Positions 1-12,280 of a stretch of DNA of 64,000 nt are shown piece by piece. Source of the DNA: Auriscalpium vulgare (lineage: Eukaryota > Basidiomycota > Agaricomycetes > Russulales > Auriscalpiaceae); contig JAHBBC010000059.1 of assembly GCA_019915015.1 (NCBI GenBank), positions 1 through 64,000 on the forward strand, in the 5' to 3' direction. Within the stretch, counting starts at the first letter, position 1, and every line of letters begins with the position of its first letter. The notes beneath the pieces were generated by a model. It saw nothing but the letters and a program-made list of their open reading frames with translations. It was not told the DNA's origin and made no database searches. Position numbers and translations under genes: made by a program.

Positions 1-1147
1 GAAGCGCAGGCGAAGGAGGTTTTGGAAATTGTGGGAGACCGGGTATGCGCATTCAGAGCTCCAGCTTGCTGTGTGCTTGCTCAATCTTGACTTATGCAGC
101 TTGGTCTGCTTCGTGCGGAGTCGCATAGCGTGTCGCAGACCATTGCAGCCAACGTCGAGCCGGCACATGCGGGCGACATCACGCCATCGGACTTGGCCAT
201 CGCACTAACGGCGGTAGAAGATCGTTGCTACGCCGCGATTCGGGAACGTGATGTAGTGCTGCATGTGCTGAATACTCATAGCGAGCACATCAGGGACGCG
301 CTTGTTATGAACAACCGAATCATCAACTGGGTTAAGGTGGAGGTGCTGAAGTACGCATGCTCTCCCCTCACGCTAGATGTTCACGGCTGATGTACCCTCT
401 GTTCCAGGTTCAAAGACATGCAAAAACGCGCGGACACGTTCAAGTTCTTCGTGATTGCGGCTGAAGAGTGCCGCAAGCTCGGAAACTTTTCGTCAATGTC
501 GGCAATTGTCACAGCGCTCCGGTCGGCTACAATGGCAGACAGCGCGACTCCCCTCAGGCTGACACGCTCCTGGAACCTCTCCAGCGCGAAGCGCGTGCTG
601 CGGCATTTGGAAGAACTCGTCGCGCCGTCGTCGAACCACCTCGCATATCGTGAGGCTTACCGTGAGGCTTGCCGTGAAAGCACCTTACGAATCATCCCGT
701 GGCTAGGTGAGTTGCTAGACTATCATCTTGCTCCAGCCAACTCAACTCACTATGGTCACAGCGACACATTTACACTACCTTACAGTCGTCTCTGACCGCC
801 TCCCGCCCGCGATCGAGGTCGACGGACGCGTGATGATCAACTTCAAACGGTGTACTGTGCTCATCACGCAGATCCGTGCGGTGCTCGACAAGACGGGCGA
901 GCTGCCGTCCCCGCGCGCGGGCGTACTCGTGTACTTGCAGCACAAGCTCAACGCGACGCCGCCGGCGCACGGCGTGCAGAAGCACTTCGACGAGCGCAGC
1001 TCCGCTCTCGCGCAGGCGGAGAAATTCTCCCACGATCAGCGCATGGGCGAGCTGCTCGCTCTGGGGTTCCCGCCGGCGCGTTCGACGCGCGAACAAACCG
1101 GACGTATATGGAGCATGGCGGAGCAAAGATTCGACGCGCGGGGATGA
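1..1147 (+). CDS. Ras guanine-nucleotide exchange factor (RasGEF/CDC25 domain), C-terminal part
   Basis: RasGEF proteins catalyse GDP release from Ras-type GTPases at membranes. Only the 3' part of the gene is in the window. I read four exons: 1-42, 100-350, 408-706 and 762-1147, with introns 43-99, 351-407 and 707-761 (57, 57 and 55 nt, all GT-AG), and the joined frame stays open to the TGA at 1145-1147. The segments NNRIINWVKVEVLK, FKDMQKRADTFKFFVIAAEECRKL, then SMSAIVTAL and a late VMINFKR motif follow the order of the CDC25 homology domain. The domain runs almost to the stop, as in CDC25/Ste6-type exchange factors whose catalytic domain is C-terminal. Upstream domains lie outside the window, so the exact orthologue cannot be named. 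Confidence 0.85.
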
Positions 1148-1483
1148 CGGGCTCGCATGAGAAGGAGATGCATTAGAAATTCTCTTAGGTCGCTGCCTTC
1201 CGCGCCGGTACCTCAGAGCTACTCCGCTCACCTGTGGGTCAACAAGAGAGCAGGCCGAGGAGTTTAGTTTGGAGTTGCCCATACCTCCGTCCATGCCATT
1301 CTCGAGGGCAACAGTTCCTCTATCCCGCTCGAGGCCCTTGATAGCCGTTTAGTACTGCAAGAGGATTGTGTCTATACAGTAAACCATCTTAATCGGTCGA
1401 CGACGCGCTGTCTCGACAATGTCGGGAAACGACTAAGACAGACAGACGTAAGGAACGAGAGACATCAAGTACTTACAGGCGAA

Positions 1484-2702
1484 CTATAAGCCCTCAAGCC
1501 CAAACTCCCCGCCGTTGCCTCGATCTAGCTCGTTGAAGGGGTCCCGCATGCTCCCAGTCTTGGCACGCCAGAGCTGAGTGTAGAGTGCTTTCAGCTTCTG
1601 CAGCTCCGCATCGATGGCGGCTGTCTTGTTCGCCAGCGCAATGAACGAAGCATGCTGGGCCTCGAGTGTAGTGGACAGGACTGCAAAGGGGGTACAATCA
1701 ATGCCGTGTCGGGGCTCGTATTTGGCGTGAGACAGACCTTGCGGTGTGTATTGCGCCTGCTGCGCCGTCGACCCCAGCTTCCTCTCAAGTTGCTACAAAA
1801 GATTTCCAAGTCTGTGAGCGCTTCAGATTTATCAGAAAACATCCAACTCACCTCGATCGTCGCCTTGTACCACTGCAGTCTCTTCCGCATTTCTTCCGTT
1901 ATGCGGGCAAAGAACCTATACGCCACATCAGCTTGGCTTCGCGGCGGGTCATACTCGGCGCAGACACTCACTCTAGCGGGAACGCCGCATGATTGCGCAG
2001 ATATGCGCCATGCTGCTGCGGGTTCCGGAAGCCATCGACAATGTGCGTCGCGACGATCGTGTCCTGCACGCTTTGGTCTACTTTGGACTTGAGGTCGCGT
2101 GTCGAAAGGACGTCATTTTGGAGGACAGTTATGGCGTTTATGAGGTCCTGGATGGCGGTCAAAGAACGTCACGCGGGCATTGGGAAGCACACGACCTTAT
2201 GCACGCCGCGAATTTGATCTTGGCCCTTGGTCGCTTCGTCGCCGACCTTCCGCTGTTTCAGGTCATTGCTGATATGAACTCGGGCTTGGATATGCGCCCT
2301 GTGAAAGCGGCCTATAGCGCGGGACTAGTGAGAAGTGGAAGCACGCACTCAATGTCTTCGAATGTCTTCTTTATGTATCGGGAAGGTCGTTGTACTTCGT
2401 CGACTTCGTGAATGGTGGTGGTCCAGAGAGTGCTGATGACGATTGTGTGGGCTGTGAAGGGGCAAATGTGCTGGAAAAGCTAGCCATGGGCTGAGTATCG
2501 TGTACGGGAGCAAGAAAGAGGGAATAGCGAACCCGAAGCTGTGAGGGTAGTTGTAAGACGCAATGCAGGTGATGAGGGAAGGCAACTCACCCAGCAGCTG
2601 GTTTAGGCTGGGTATTGAGGAACGAATTTCCAAACAATCCTCCTCTATGGATGACAACCTCAGCCAGCACAACACCAGAGTGGCGAGCAACTTACGAGGG
2701 TT

Positions 2703-2737
<35 letters not shown>

Positions 2738-3276
2738 TGTTGGTTTTGTTGAGGTTGGCCGAAGAGCGAACCTAAGTTCGAGCTCTGCTGCGGTTGTTGG
2801 CCGAATAGCCCAGCCGTGCCACTACCGGCAGTGGACCCAAACAGACCTCCAGTGCTTACGGGAGCGGTAGTGGTCGAGCCAAAGAGCCCTCCTGTTTGTG
2901 TACCATTGGCTGAAGTTTGTCCAAGGAACGAGTTCCCCGCCGTGGCGCCGCCTGCCTGCGACTGTCCGAGGAATCCGCCGCCGCCTGCTTGCTGCTGCTG
3001 TGGTTGTTGCTGACTCTGTTGTCCAAAGCCAGAGAGCGGGTTCTGCGGTTGTTGCTGGGACTGGCCGAACAAGGAGGATTGGGTGGGGAGGGTCGAGCCG
3101 AGCGCGCCTTGTTGGCCGGACGGCGTCGCGTTCTGAGAGTTTGCCCCGGAGTTTTGCACAGTGTTTGGCACGGTGAAACCGGGCCCCGAGTTGAACAGAG
3201 AAGAGCTATTCCCCGCATGTGAGATAAGTGAGCCACGCTGCGACTGCAAGCGAACGCACCCTGTGGCGAACGACAT
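1484..3276 (-). CDS. NUP49: GLFG nucleoporin Nup49 (vertebrate Nup58/p45 counterpart)
   Basis: Nup49 is a central-channel nucleoporin; its FG repeats bind transport receptors and its coiled coils assemble with Nsp1 and Nup57. I trace nine exons: 3276-3260, 3205-2696, 2644-2591, 2479-2349, 2298-2196, 2147-1972, 1915-1852, 1792-1738 and 1680-1484. The N-terminal half carries GLFG and FLGQ repeats and a CAG-encoded glutamine run at about 2701-2750. The C-terminal half has the family block AHIQARVHISNDLKQRK, then TKGQDQIR, NPQQHGAYLRNHAAFPLE, FFARITEEMRKRLQWYK and QLERKLGSTAQQ, matching Nup49/Nup58 in order. One oddity: in exon 4 the conserved block FTKSTKYNDLP and the conserved KKTFEDIE lie in frames one base apart, broken at the GGG at 2380-2382 (+ strand). 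It is either a sequence error or a real frameshift in an essential gene. Confidence 0.9.
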
Positions 3277-5200
3277 CTCGATCAGAGCTTTCTGCCCAGC
3301 CTCGACGCAGTCTACGTTTCTCGGTTACAGAACAGTGAAATTGAGGAGGTTGGAGGCGAGAACTGAGAACTGAGAAGAATGAGGAAAAGGACAAGGCGGG
3401 TACTACGCGTTGACCGCGCGCGTCTTTGAACACGGACCAACACATGCTCGAAAATCGCTTTCCCCTCTACGCCTTACCTCTCTGTTTGCACGTCCGCACC
3501 GTCAGCCTTGCGTTGGTCAAACTATTTCACAATGCCAGTCCTGCCGATAACCTCGCGGTGCCAACAGCAATTCGCCGCCTTAGAAGCCCTTTGGGTGAAC
3601 ACCGGTACCCGCTCAGAATTTTAGCTCGTCCATAATCTACCCGCGGAGCACGCCGGTCGCGTTCATTAGCTGACGAGCCTGACCGGAAGTTTTCACACAA
3701 CGGGCACAACGGGAACCTCAGGCCTCAAGCCCATGGCCAAGGGTCGAGACTGCTCAAGTAAGACAGGCATGCGCTCCGTGCCCTGGCTATCAAGGGCCCT
3801 CGTGAAGCACAATGTGTCGCACTTAAACGCACATGTGGGCTGTGCCACTGTGGTCGCTGTATGACCCAAGGCGCTGATTGCTCCTTGCTATCGCCCTCGA
3901 AGCACCCGAAGGTGCGGGAAACCCTCGGAAGCAAGCCTTGGCTCATCCTTTTCTGACGTGCCTTCGCTGCTGCCACGGTACCATGGAACACCTCAGCATG
4001 ATCAGATGCAGGCTGATGCAGGAGACCGCCCATATTCGATCCTGCTCGCTGGTTTCACTTCGGTCTCAGCAAGTCCGACTGGAGCACTATCAATGCCGCC
4101 CTATCGACATACGGGATGTTGGATCTTCGCGCTGGCCTATGACCTTCTGCTCTCTGAGTTGACTACTATGGACGCGTGTCCAAGCACCGCCGGAGCAACT
4201 CTCCGGTGAACGATTAGTGAGCTTCGCATCCTTCTCGACAGGCTACAAAATGAAGTTTTCCCGAGTCACCAGATAGGGAGCAACGTGGTTATCAGCCACC
4301 TCTGCAATTCCTGCGTGGACTCCAATCAACGGCCAACTGGGTGAGAATTCGAGGCTTATAGGAGAGAGATCACTGACGCTCGTATCGGCGTACAGACCGC
4401 CCGCAGCATCCTTTGGCGTCTGCTCAATGTCCGACGATCGCATTCGATGAAATGGCGTCAATTTGTTCATCCCATAACGCAACCCCCGGGTCTTTGAAAC
4501 AAACGGTTTGCAATCCGAGGCACTCGCTAACCGAACGAGAAGAGGCAGGAGCTTTGGGCAACAACTCTATTTTGTGTGTTCTTGGCGCCTTGACACCGAA
4601 GCGTGCGAGGAAGATTTGAATTACAATTTCTTGAACGTAAAGCTGCGGGCGCCGGGCGCAGACGTGACGTGCGCGCTTGCATTCCAACTAAAGCGTGTCT
4701 CTTCTCGTACGTTGTGGCATTGGCTTCTCATAGAATTTGGGACAGCCAGGCGATTGTCGCCAAGCATCTGCATGCGGCCCTGCGCGTGTCCTCTGTCCAG
4801 ACGACACAGGGGAAGAGCTCGACAGGAACGTGGCTCAATAGACCCTGCTGTACGACATGAGCCAGGCGCCAGCTCTCCAATAAACCTTGAGGCTTGCCGT
4901 ACCGTCTTGCCTAAAGCATCTAGGAACTCAATGTGTCGAACTGCGGGACTGTAAAGGTGTGGCGAGCACATGGGTGTTGCACATGGGTTCAGACCGCATG
5001 CTTCACCGTCATATTCGCCGCCGGTCGATCTTCTTGTCAACGAGTGTTCCCTGGTTATCAAAGCTTCCGTGTGCATCATTTGATGGGAACAGGTAAGCGT
5101 GTACAACTCGTTTCGTGGCCTTATTTATGGGAGGACGGAACCGATGGCCGTCCACTGCCAGTCACTCTGACTTTGTGCCGCGGCGGCTTCCTTCACTGAC
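3277..5200. other. Intergenic stretch, no supported gene
   Basis: Between the divergent starts of NUP49 and the first arrestin-like gene. Short open frames on both strands show no recognisable domain, plausible exon chain or family motif. It must hold two promoters, but I cannot point to specific elements. Confidence 0.6.
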
Positions 5201-6756
5201 ATGGACCATCATCCCCCACCGTACTCTTCTGCTCACAACCATAGCTCGCATTGGTCGCTGCCTGCGTACACGTCTAATGCGAGGTCGGGGCCATCCACTT
5301 CTTCGGGACATCTGACCGAACACCGATATTCCCTCGGGAGCAAGCCCGAAAGGCCTTGGATCACGCTCAAAGTGCGCAGCTACTCTCCGAACGCGAACCT
5401 TCTGCCTTTATTCTACGAGGGGGACACCATCTCTGGCTCCGTTTATTTAGACCTGACCAAATCAGATGCGGTTCGGGAAGTGTCCGTCACGGTACGATCA
5501 GCATATCAATGTACACGGGGGCATACATCGCTAACATACTGCCAGCTGCAAGCCACAGTCAGTATCACAGGCCAGCAGGCGTTGGATTTCTTGAACATTC
5601 CCCAAGTTCTATTCGCGCAGTCTTCTGGAAAGCTGCATGGCACGCATTCCTGGCCATTTGCGATCGCTCTGCCGAGAGAGGTCACCCTGGGAAGCTCTAT
5701 GCGCTCTGCGCATACCTTCTGTCTTCCTCCAAGGTTTTCCGAGCCCCACAGTTTTGTCCATATCGACTACAGAATTGTTGCCACTGTCAAGCGCCACAAA
5801 TTTGCTGTGAACAGCTCGTAAGTAGCTACTTCCTTCCTGTGGATAGATGAGACTTAGCAAGTTATGTTAAGGGTACTAACCAACGCTGTCTACCTCCCTC
5901 GGATAATCGCTGAGCCGCCATCTGCGCCACGCGAGGTTGCATACCGAGAAGGAACGCTCCCACCAGGGCCTGAGCTTGACCCCGACGGCTGGAAAGCGCT
6001 TCCTCCCATAGACATCATAGGCCGTTTGTTCTCAACCAAACCCGTCAACGTCCGATGCACAGTACGTGCGCCCTTTGCGACCTTTGACTATGAGAACTAT
6101 TCATCAGCTCTACTTCGCAGCTCGCGATTGCTACACCTGTAAGGACCCCTTCTAACACCGCAGCGCCGCTGACCACCTAAGTATTCGCAGCTAACATTCG
6201 CCATCAACTGTTCCATTCCTCTCCATTTGACGCTAGCCAGCACCGATCCTGTCGCTCTCGATCTGCTTTCTGACCCTCGTGCCGTCGCGGTGAGGCTGCT
6301 CCGCAGCGTAGAGGTGAGCGGCGCCCCGCCCCCCATGCACGGCAGGAGGAGGTCATTGGCACAGCAGTGTTCTGGCCGACCACCGACGGCGTCTCGCGTG
6401 GTGACGGCGTCAAACGGCTATCGGGAGAGGTGCTTGTTCGCAAGCGGCTTTCCCCTAGCTTCACATTCGATAAAGTCACCGTGCGCGTAAGTGACCACAT
6501 GGCCCTCTATGGCGCTTGACGTGCTGATTGTCCTATTTGACAGTATGTGGTGGCGCTGTACTCATTCCAGGCACCGGGCTTCGCACCAGATGTTCCAGCA
6601 AGCGAGCAGCTCGTTACGGAGGAGGTCACTCTGCGGAACTTCCACGGCATCGTGCCGCGTTCATATGCGCCTCCTGGAGCCCTGACAGGAGGCGACAGCT
6701 CATCTGCAGAACAGCATCCCCGCTATTTCTACATGGATTCTGGCCCCATGTTTTGA
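5201..6756 (+). CDS. Arrestin-like protein, paralogue A
   Basis: Arrestin-fold proteins of fungi commonly act as adaptors that bring ubiquitin ligases to membrane proteins; that role is inferred from the family only. Exons: 5201-5491, 5546-5817, about 5872-6061, 6191-6313 or beyond, about 6346-6486 and 6544-6756. The reading shares a block order with paralogues B and C: LPLFYEGDTISGSVYLDL, then THSWPFAIALP, VYLPRIIAEPPS, GPELDPDGWKALPP, TAVFWP and QAPGFAP. Extended alternating hydrophobic segments fit a beta-sandwich arrestin N and C domain. B and C have no intron in front of the VFWP block, but here the frame changes across a run of six C at 6329-6334; either a 32-nt intron (6314-6345) is removed, which is unusually short, or one C is missing. 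The stop at 6754-6756 is clear. Confidence 0.75.
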
Positions 6757-7339
6757 CAACTGGGCGCAATTCCGCTACGTGCCTTCTTTGACCGGTGAGC
6801 ACATGTGTCCGTGGGGAGCAAGCATGTATTTCGAATACTTGATCTCACAGTCGACTGCAGATGACCGCCTCTATGAATCTGATCTCCACGTGCTCTCCTT
6901 TCAATTGGATAGCGACTGCATGGCAAGCCACAGACTCGAACGCCGCTGGCACATTCACTGCACGGTATACATTGTCTCATTTTTGAACAGCTCCTCGAAC
7001 GACCCTGCCATCATTGTACACTACTGCACGTTACTGCACATAGAAGATCACGATGTATCACACTCAGTCTATTGTCCAAGGCTTCGAATATAGACTATTG
7101 ATACCACGCGGGCCGCAATGTACCCCGTGGCTCCGGTCTCCTTTATGGACTGGGTGAGACTTCCGAAGGGCGACTTGACTCACGAGGATCGGTCAAGCTC
7201 ACGAGTTCTTGACCTCGCAGGTCCCGGATTGATCCCGGAATTGGACTGATCATACGACTGGCAGGCAAAATTCAGAACGTTCGTTTATGTAGGGAGAGCA
7301 GACAAATAAATGAAGTTGTACACGAAGGGAGCTACACTA
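6757..7339. other. Tail-to-tail intergenic stretch
   Basis: Separates arrestin-like genes A and B, which converge here. Nothing resembling an exon chain or RNA gene is visible; it presumably holds both 3' ends. Confidence 0.6.
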
Positions 7340-8950
7340 TTAGTCACTGCGACCGATATAACGAAAATTTCCTGTCTCCAAGAAGGCGTACGCGGTACTT
7401 TGCCAATCTTCCTCAGGCTCCGGGACCACATATCCTGGCGGGACATACGACCGCGAATGCACCCCTCTTGCGTTTGCAAGCGTGACGACGATGGGCTCCG
7501 ACAGAAGCGGTTCCTTAGACTTTGCAGATGAGGCGAAGCCTGGAATTTGCGGCGGGAGCACCACGAGGTCATACTGCGGTATTGAGGATGAATTTGTGTT
7601 CCCCATGACAACATGCAAGGCAGCACCATACCTTCATCGCGAGCTTGAAGAATGAAAACGTCGCGGTGATTCCCTTCGGTACGTACAGCTCACCCCACAT
7701 CACCTTCGTGCCAGATGTGCCAGCGCCTATAGTTGCTTCGGAGTCAGGCCAGAAGACCGCCTGCGCGACGGTGTTGACGAATGTTTTATCGCTCCGTTGG
7801 AATGCATGCTCCGACCCCGTGGTGATCGTGCGCCGCAGTTGGACTTTCAGTGCCGGCGCAAGCAGGTCCAGCGCCTCAGCGTCTGCACCACGCAGCGTCA
7901 CCTTCAGCGGGATGGGAGAGCCACTTCCGCATGAGAGCTGTCACGATGTTGTAAGGGCTTGGCTTGAAAGTGTAGTAGCCTGGGTCTATAACACACGCAC
8001 CGGAATGGCGACAGCGAACTGAACATATTTGAGCAATAGTGAGACCCTAAATCTAAAGGCGGAGTAACAAGAGAAAGTTGTCGTACATCGCATTGAACAC
8101 TGACAGAGCGCTTCTTGGAGAGCGTGCCCTCAATCCCGAGAGGATGGAGGACTTTCCAGCCCTGCGGATCCTGTTCCGGCCCGAGCAGCGGTGTCATCTC
8201 TTGATAAGCCACTGTGCGCATCACCGAGGGAGGCTCAGCAATGGACCGGGGCAGGTACACGAAGCTCGTGTACAAGCTATTTGGAGAGTCAATATCACGT
8301 CTAGGTCACGAATTTCGAAAACTCACTCGTGGTCTGCGTACAGAACGCCTCGGCGGACATTGACCGCGAGCTTGTAGCGGACCTGTACGGGGCTAGCGCG
8401 GTCGGAGATACTTGGGGGGAGTGAGTACCGCTCGGGCGTAGACTTTGGATTAAACGCCAAAGGTGTGTCCGCCGGAAGCTTGATGGAGAACGGCCATGTG
8501 TGTTCGCCTTGGAGCGGGCCTTGACCTTCAGGAGACCAGAGCGGCTCAACCAAATCCAAGAAGGTCATATCCATTGTGCCAACAGACATCACCACCCCAG
8601 TCACCTATAGCATCAGCGCGGTAAGTCCAGACACCGGTGCTCTAAAATTTTGTAGATTGTACCCTGATTGTGGCGCCTTTCAGACTCTCCGCCTTCTCGA
8701 AGTTCACGCGGACCTCCCCAGCGATTGCGTCGCCGTCGAATAAAAAAGGGAGGTACTTCCCATCATGGGCGCGGCTCCTGACGACGAGTGTGAGGCCCTC
8801 ACGCCCATCAGGGTGCTTCAGCGAGACTTTATGCTCGCGCGTGATCGGGATGTCCGCATGGATAGATGAGATGGCTGCGCCATACTCCGGCGGCGAGTCT
8901 TCGAAGTCCGGTTGACGGACAAGCTCGTATGAAGGCGGTGCAGTGGACAT
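7340..8950 (-). CDS. Arrestin-like protein, paralogue B
   Basis: A second arrestin-like protein, convergent with paralogue A. The start ATG is at 8950-8948 (MSTAPPSYELV). The coding order is an N-terminal beta-rich segment with LPFLFDGDAIAGEVRV; an exon with GEHTWPFSIKLPADTP; an exon with SFVYLPRSIAEPPS and GPEQDPQGWKVLHP; a short FAVAIP exon; then QAVFWPDSE, KVMWGELYVPKG and finally VVLPPQIPGF, SYVPPGYVV and a stop at 7340. Introns are 50-110 nt. The C-terminus ends FLETGNFRYIGRSD with no PPxY-rich tail, although such tails are how many alpha-arrestins recruit Rsp5-type ligases, so the partner is unclear. Its frame is intact, which makes it the best reference for judging A and C. Confidence 0.78.
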
Positions 8951-9372
8951 GTTGAATGAGCGAGTACTCGTGGAGAGAGCAAGCTATATAGCCGACATGT
9001 CAAGTGTGAGACTCACCGGCCCAGGAAATCGATGAGCCTCAGCTGCACCTTATGCTGATAAGACTTTTGACATGCAGATGTCTTTATCTTGAGCGGTTCC
9101 AGTTCCTTGAAATTGCCATCACTGCAGCTTCTCCGCAGGTTGATATATTCCTCCTCTATGTATCCGGGCCCGTATACACAGACATCACCACGAGTCCCAG
9201 GAACAACAAACGGCATGACACCTGTGACTGCTGCGGAACGCAGTGGAACAAGCAAACATGTGCTCTGGGCTGCGCAATTAACCATGTCAAGATCAAGACA
9301 TCGGGCTGCTAGCCCAAAGTAGCCCGGAGACAGCGCCCGAACACATGCATGGATTGAGATGGAGAGCGGCCT
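8951..9372. other. Intergenic stretch between paralogue B and methyltransferase
   Basis: Upstream region of paralogue B and downstream region of the methyltransferase. A 90-codon minus-strand frame at 9013-9285 has no recognisable motif and I do not call it. Confidence 0.55.
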
Positions 9373-10499
9373 TCAATCACTGTACACGCCCATGAGCAAC
9401 AACAGCTCGAATGTATCGTCGCTCTTGTGCCCCTCCGACGCGCGCGCCCCAGCCCCGCCGAGCAGCGCGCCGTCCTCCGCAGGGACTCGCCAACCCATCG
9501 ACTCCGGGCGGCGCCGCGCTACAAACACAAATGCGTCGTCTGCTGCCCCCAGGCGCGCCCACGGAGCACCGCGCGCGCGGACGAGGACGGGGGAGTACGA
9601 GAACCACAGGCCGAAGGCACTCCAGAAGGGCGTTTCTTTTGCGAGCGAGCGCGTCTTATAGGAGAGGATGACCTCAGGTGAGGGGTAGACATGGGCGGTG
9701 GAGGGTGGTGAGGCGGCGGGGGACTGGGATGGCACGAAGGGAGGGGATGTGAGGTGGAGAAGGCTGCGTAGAAGTGGGGCGAGCAGCTCCGGGAAGTAGA
9801 CCTGCGTCACCTGAACCACTGAAAAAAGTGATCGTGCCAAATCAACGCACCAGGTCGCTGCACACGATATGAGTGAGCGGTCTCGCACCCTCATGCTCGC
9901 CGAACCGCATTCCGTCCGCCATTGCCTCTGCATGCTCCTGGCTTCCCCACGCCAACGGCTTGACAACCACCTCCGCACCCCTCACTGCCGCCTTCTCTCC
10001 ATGCAGCCTCGAATTCTCTTCCAGCAGAGGACACACTTCTGGCAGGTCTGTCAACACAACGCCGTCGCCCTGCCTCCCCAGCACTGCAAGCCGCTCCGCC
10101 AGGGCGAGGCCCACGATGCCCGTCCCGGCGCCCAGCTCGATGGCAGTAATCGGAGAGGCGTAATCCAGTAAAAACGGCGGAGGCGAGAACTCGTATGCGG
10201 GAGCGGGGTTGAGGTACAGCAGCATAAGATATGCTGCCTCCCTGGAAGCGAATGCGAGGGCAGAATGGCGCACGCGTTGGTCATCGGAAGGCGCGATGCA
10301 AGGGGGACGAATACCAGACGCGCCCGGCTATGCCGTATTTCGTGATCGCATCTTCTTGAGCTTGTGCGCTGAACACTGCGTCGGAGTCATATGGTAGGAC
10401 AGAACTGTTGTCGGAAGCAGAGGGAGTGGCGGACAGTAAAGGGTTCTGGGGGCGATGAGAAGGTTGAATAGAGAGATTCTGGGGGAAGTTTGGGTTCAT
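9373..10499 (-). CDS. Family-16 (METTL21-like) protein methyltransferase
   Basis: Predicted S-adenosylmethionine-dependent seven-beta-strand methyltransferase of the family that modifies lysines in translation factors and chaperones; the substrate here is unknown. Three exons, 10499-10315, 10241-9851 and 9810-9373, give 337 residues and a clean frame. The join across the first intron restores GRVWEAAYLMLLYL, a typical family-16 helix before the SAM site. Motif I is IELGAGTGIVGLALAE; the acidic loop is VVLTDLPEVCPLLEEN; the post-II block is HIVCSDL followed by VTQVYFPELLAPLLRSL, in place of the DxxY box found in many relatives. The N-terminus is serine/proline-rich. The gene sits between two arrestin-like paralogues, so it either separated an older tandem array or was captured by the duplication. 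Confidence 0.85.
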
Positions 10500-10634
10500 G
10501 GTGGTGTCCAGGCGAAGGTATAAGGATCGACGTCGGGCGAAATCTGTAACGATCAGAGTTTGGTCTTGTTTGGCCCAAGAAATGAACAGAAAAAGAACAT
10601 AAGTGCATAGCAGCTGGGCGCCGAAGTGCGCATA

Positions 10635-12280
10635 TTAATGGTGGTGGCCGAGGAACCTCTGGTTCCCATTCTCTAGGAATCCGGTGGCAACATTGTAGTT
10701 TCCCTCTATCTCAACCGCGTACCCCGGGGAACATGCGATCGCGGAACGACGCCTCTGGCATTCGCAAGCGCAACCGTGATGCGTTCCGACAGTAAGGGCT
10801 CGGCCACCGGTACTGAAGGAACGAACCCTGATACCTGCGGCGGAAGTACCACCAAATTATACTGCAAACCGCCGTAATCAATTCGCGTCCGGTTCTGCGA
10901 GACGACCGAGACACGCACCCTCACGCTAAGCCTAGGGAACGAAAATGTCGGCTTGATCCCCTTGGGCAGATACAATTCGCCCTGCATCACCTTGATGCCC
11001 GAGGCGCCGGATCCGTTCTTCTTGTTAGCCTCCGCCATTGCCTCGTCGGGCCAGAATGCGGCCTTAGCGAGCACAGCAATAAACGTGTTGTTGCTTCGGC
11101 GCGCAACGCTCTCGTCCGTCGCGTCTGAACCAATCGCGACCACGCGTTGCAGCTGCACGTGCGGCGCGGCCGCAAGCAGATCGAGCGCCTGCGCATCAGT
11201 GCCGCGCAGAGTCATCAACAGCGGCAAGGGAGAGTTACTCGCGCAAGAGAGCTGTGCAGCGGGGCGTGCATGTGAGCGTTCGTGACTGACGGCGGTGGGA
11301 AGATACGCACAGGAAGGGCAACTGCGAACTAGATCATTTATATGCAGAGGCGTCATGAGAATGGAATGTGGGGAGAGAGGCAGAAAGTACACACGGTGCA
11401 TTGGACGCTGACAGAGCGTGTGTTAAAAAGCGTACCCTCGATTGTGAGGGGCGGGAAGACTTTCCAACCTGGAGGGTCTTCTTCTGGCCCAAGAAGCGGA
11501 GTCATCTCTTGATAGGCAATCGTGCGCATGAGCGAGGGCGGTTCGGCCACAGAGCGGGGCAGGTACACGAAGCTCGTGGAAAGTCTGTTTGTGGACACCC
11601 TCAGCTCCACGCCGAGCGTATGAAAGGGTAGCCTTACTTGTTATTGACACGCAGCCCGCCGCGACGCACGGTCACGGAGAGCTTGTAGTCGATGTATGCG
11701 GGGCTGGCGCGCTCGGAGAACGTTGGCGGCAGGGCGTACCGTTGCGGTGTGGACTTTGGGGTGAGGGCAACGGAAGTGTCGGGTGGGAGGGTGATGGAGA
11801 ACGGCCAGGTATATTTTCCTTTGAGTTTCCCTGAGCCGCCTTCGGGCGTCCACACAGGCTCGACCAGGTCGAGGAATGGCTCATCTTCTTGTCCGACGGC
11901 AGTTGTAGCTGCAGTGATCTGCAGCAGTCACACCGTAAGCCTGACCGAGCGCAGCACGTATGATTCTGTGCGGTACGCACCCCGATCGTAACGCCCTTTA
12001 AAGTCTCCGCCTTGTCCAAGTCCATATGGATTTCGCCTGCGATTACATCGCGGTCGAAGAACAGCGGCAGGTGCTTTTCATTCTGCGCGCGGTTGCGCAC
12101 GACGAGGGAGATCCAATCGCGTGCGTTCTTGTTCTTGAGCGAGAACGTATGCTCGCGCGAGATGCTGACACCCGCGTGCTGGATGGTGGGCGAGCTCGTT
12201 GGGGAGGTGAGAGCATATTCGGGCAGAGCCTCTGGCGCATGTGCCTCATAGGGCGCCGGGGGGTCGTCTGGGATAGGCAT
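10635..12280 (-). CDS. Arrestin-like protein, paralogue C (frame break near C-terminus)
   Basis: Third member of the arrestin-like group and closest to B. Start ATG 12280-12278 (MPIPDDPPAPYEAH). Blocks in order: LPLFFDRDVIAGEIHMDL; then EDEPFLDLVEPVWTPEGG with KYTWPFSITLPPDT; SFVYLPRSVAEPPS with GPEEDPPGWKVFPP; LSCASNSPLPLLMTLRG; AAFWPDE; GELYLPKG; and VVLPPQVSGF. Introns fall where they do in B. Read as given, the protein stops at 10706 after RSHVPRGTRLR. One base out of frame, the sequence continues as GYAVEIEGNYN and then FLENGNQRFLGHHH to a TAA at 10635-10637, which lines up with the C-terminus of B. The shift falls in the CCCC/GGGG run at 10722-10729. I give the longer extent because the downstream frame is clearly conserved; sequence error and recent truncation are both possible. 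Confidence 0.75.

Noticed and set aside
9013..9285. 90-codon minus-strand frame between arrestin B and the methyltransferase
   Set aside because: No recognisable motif or neighbouring exons.
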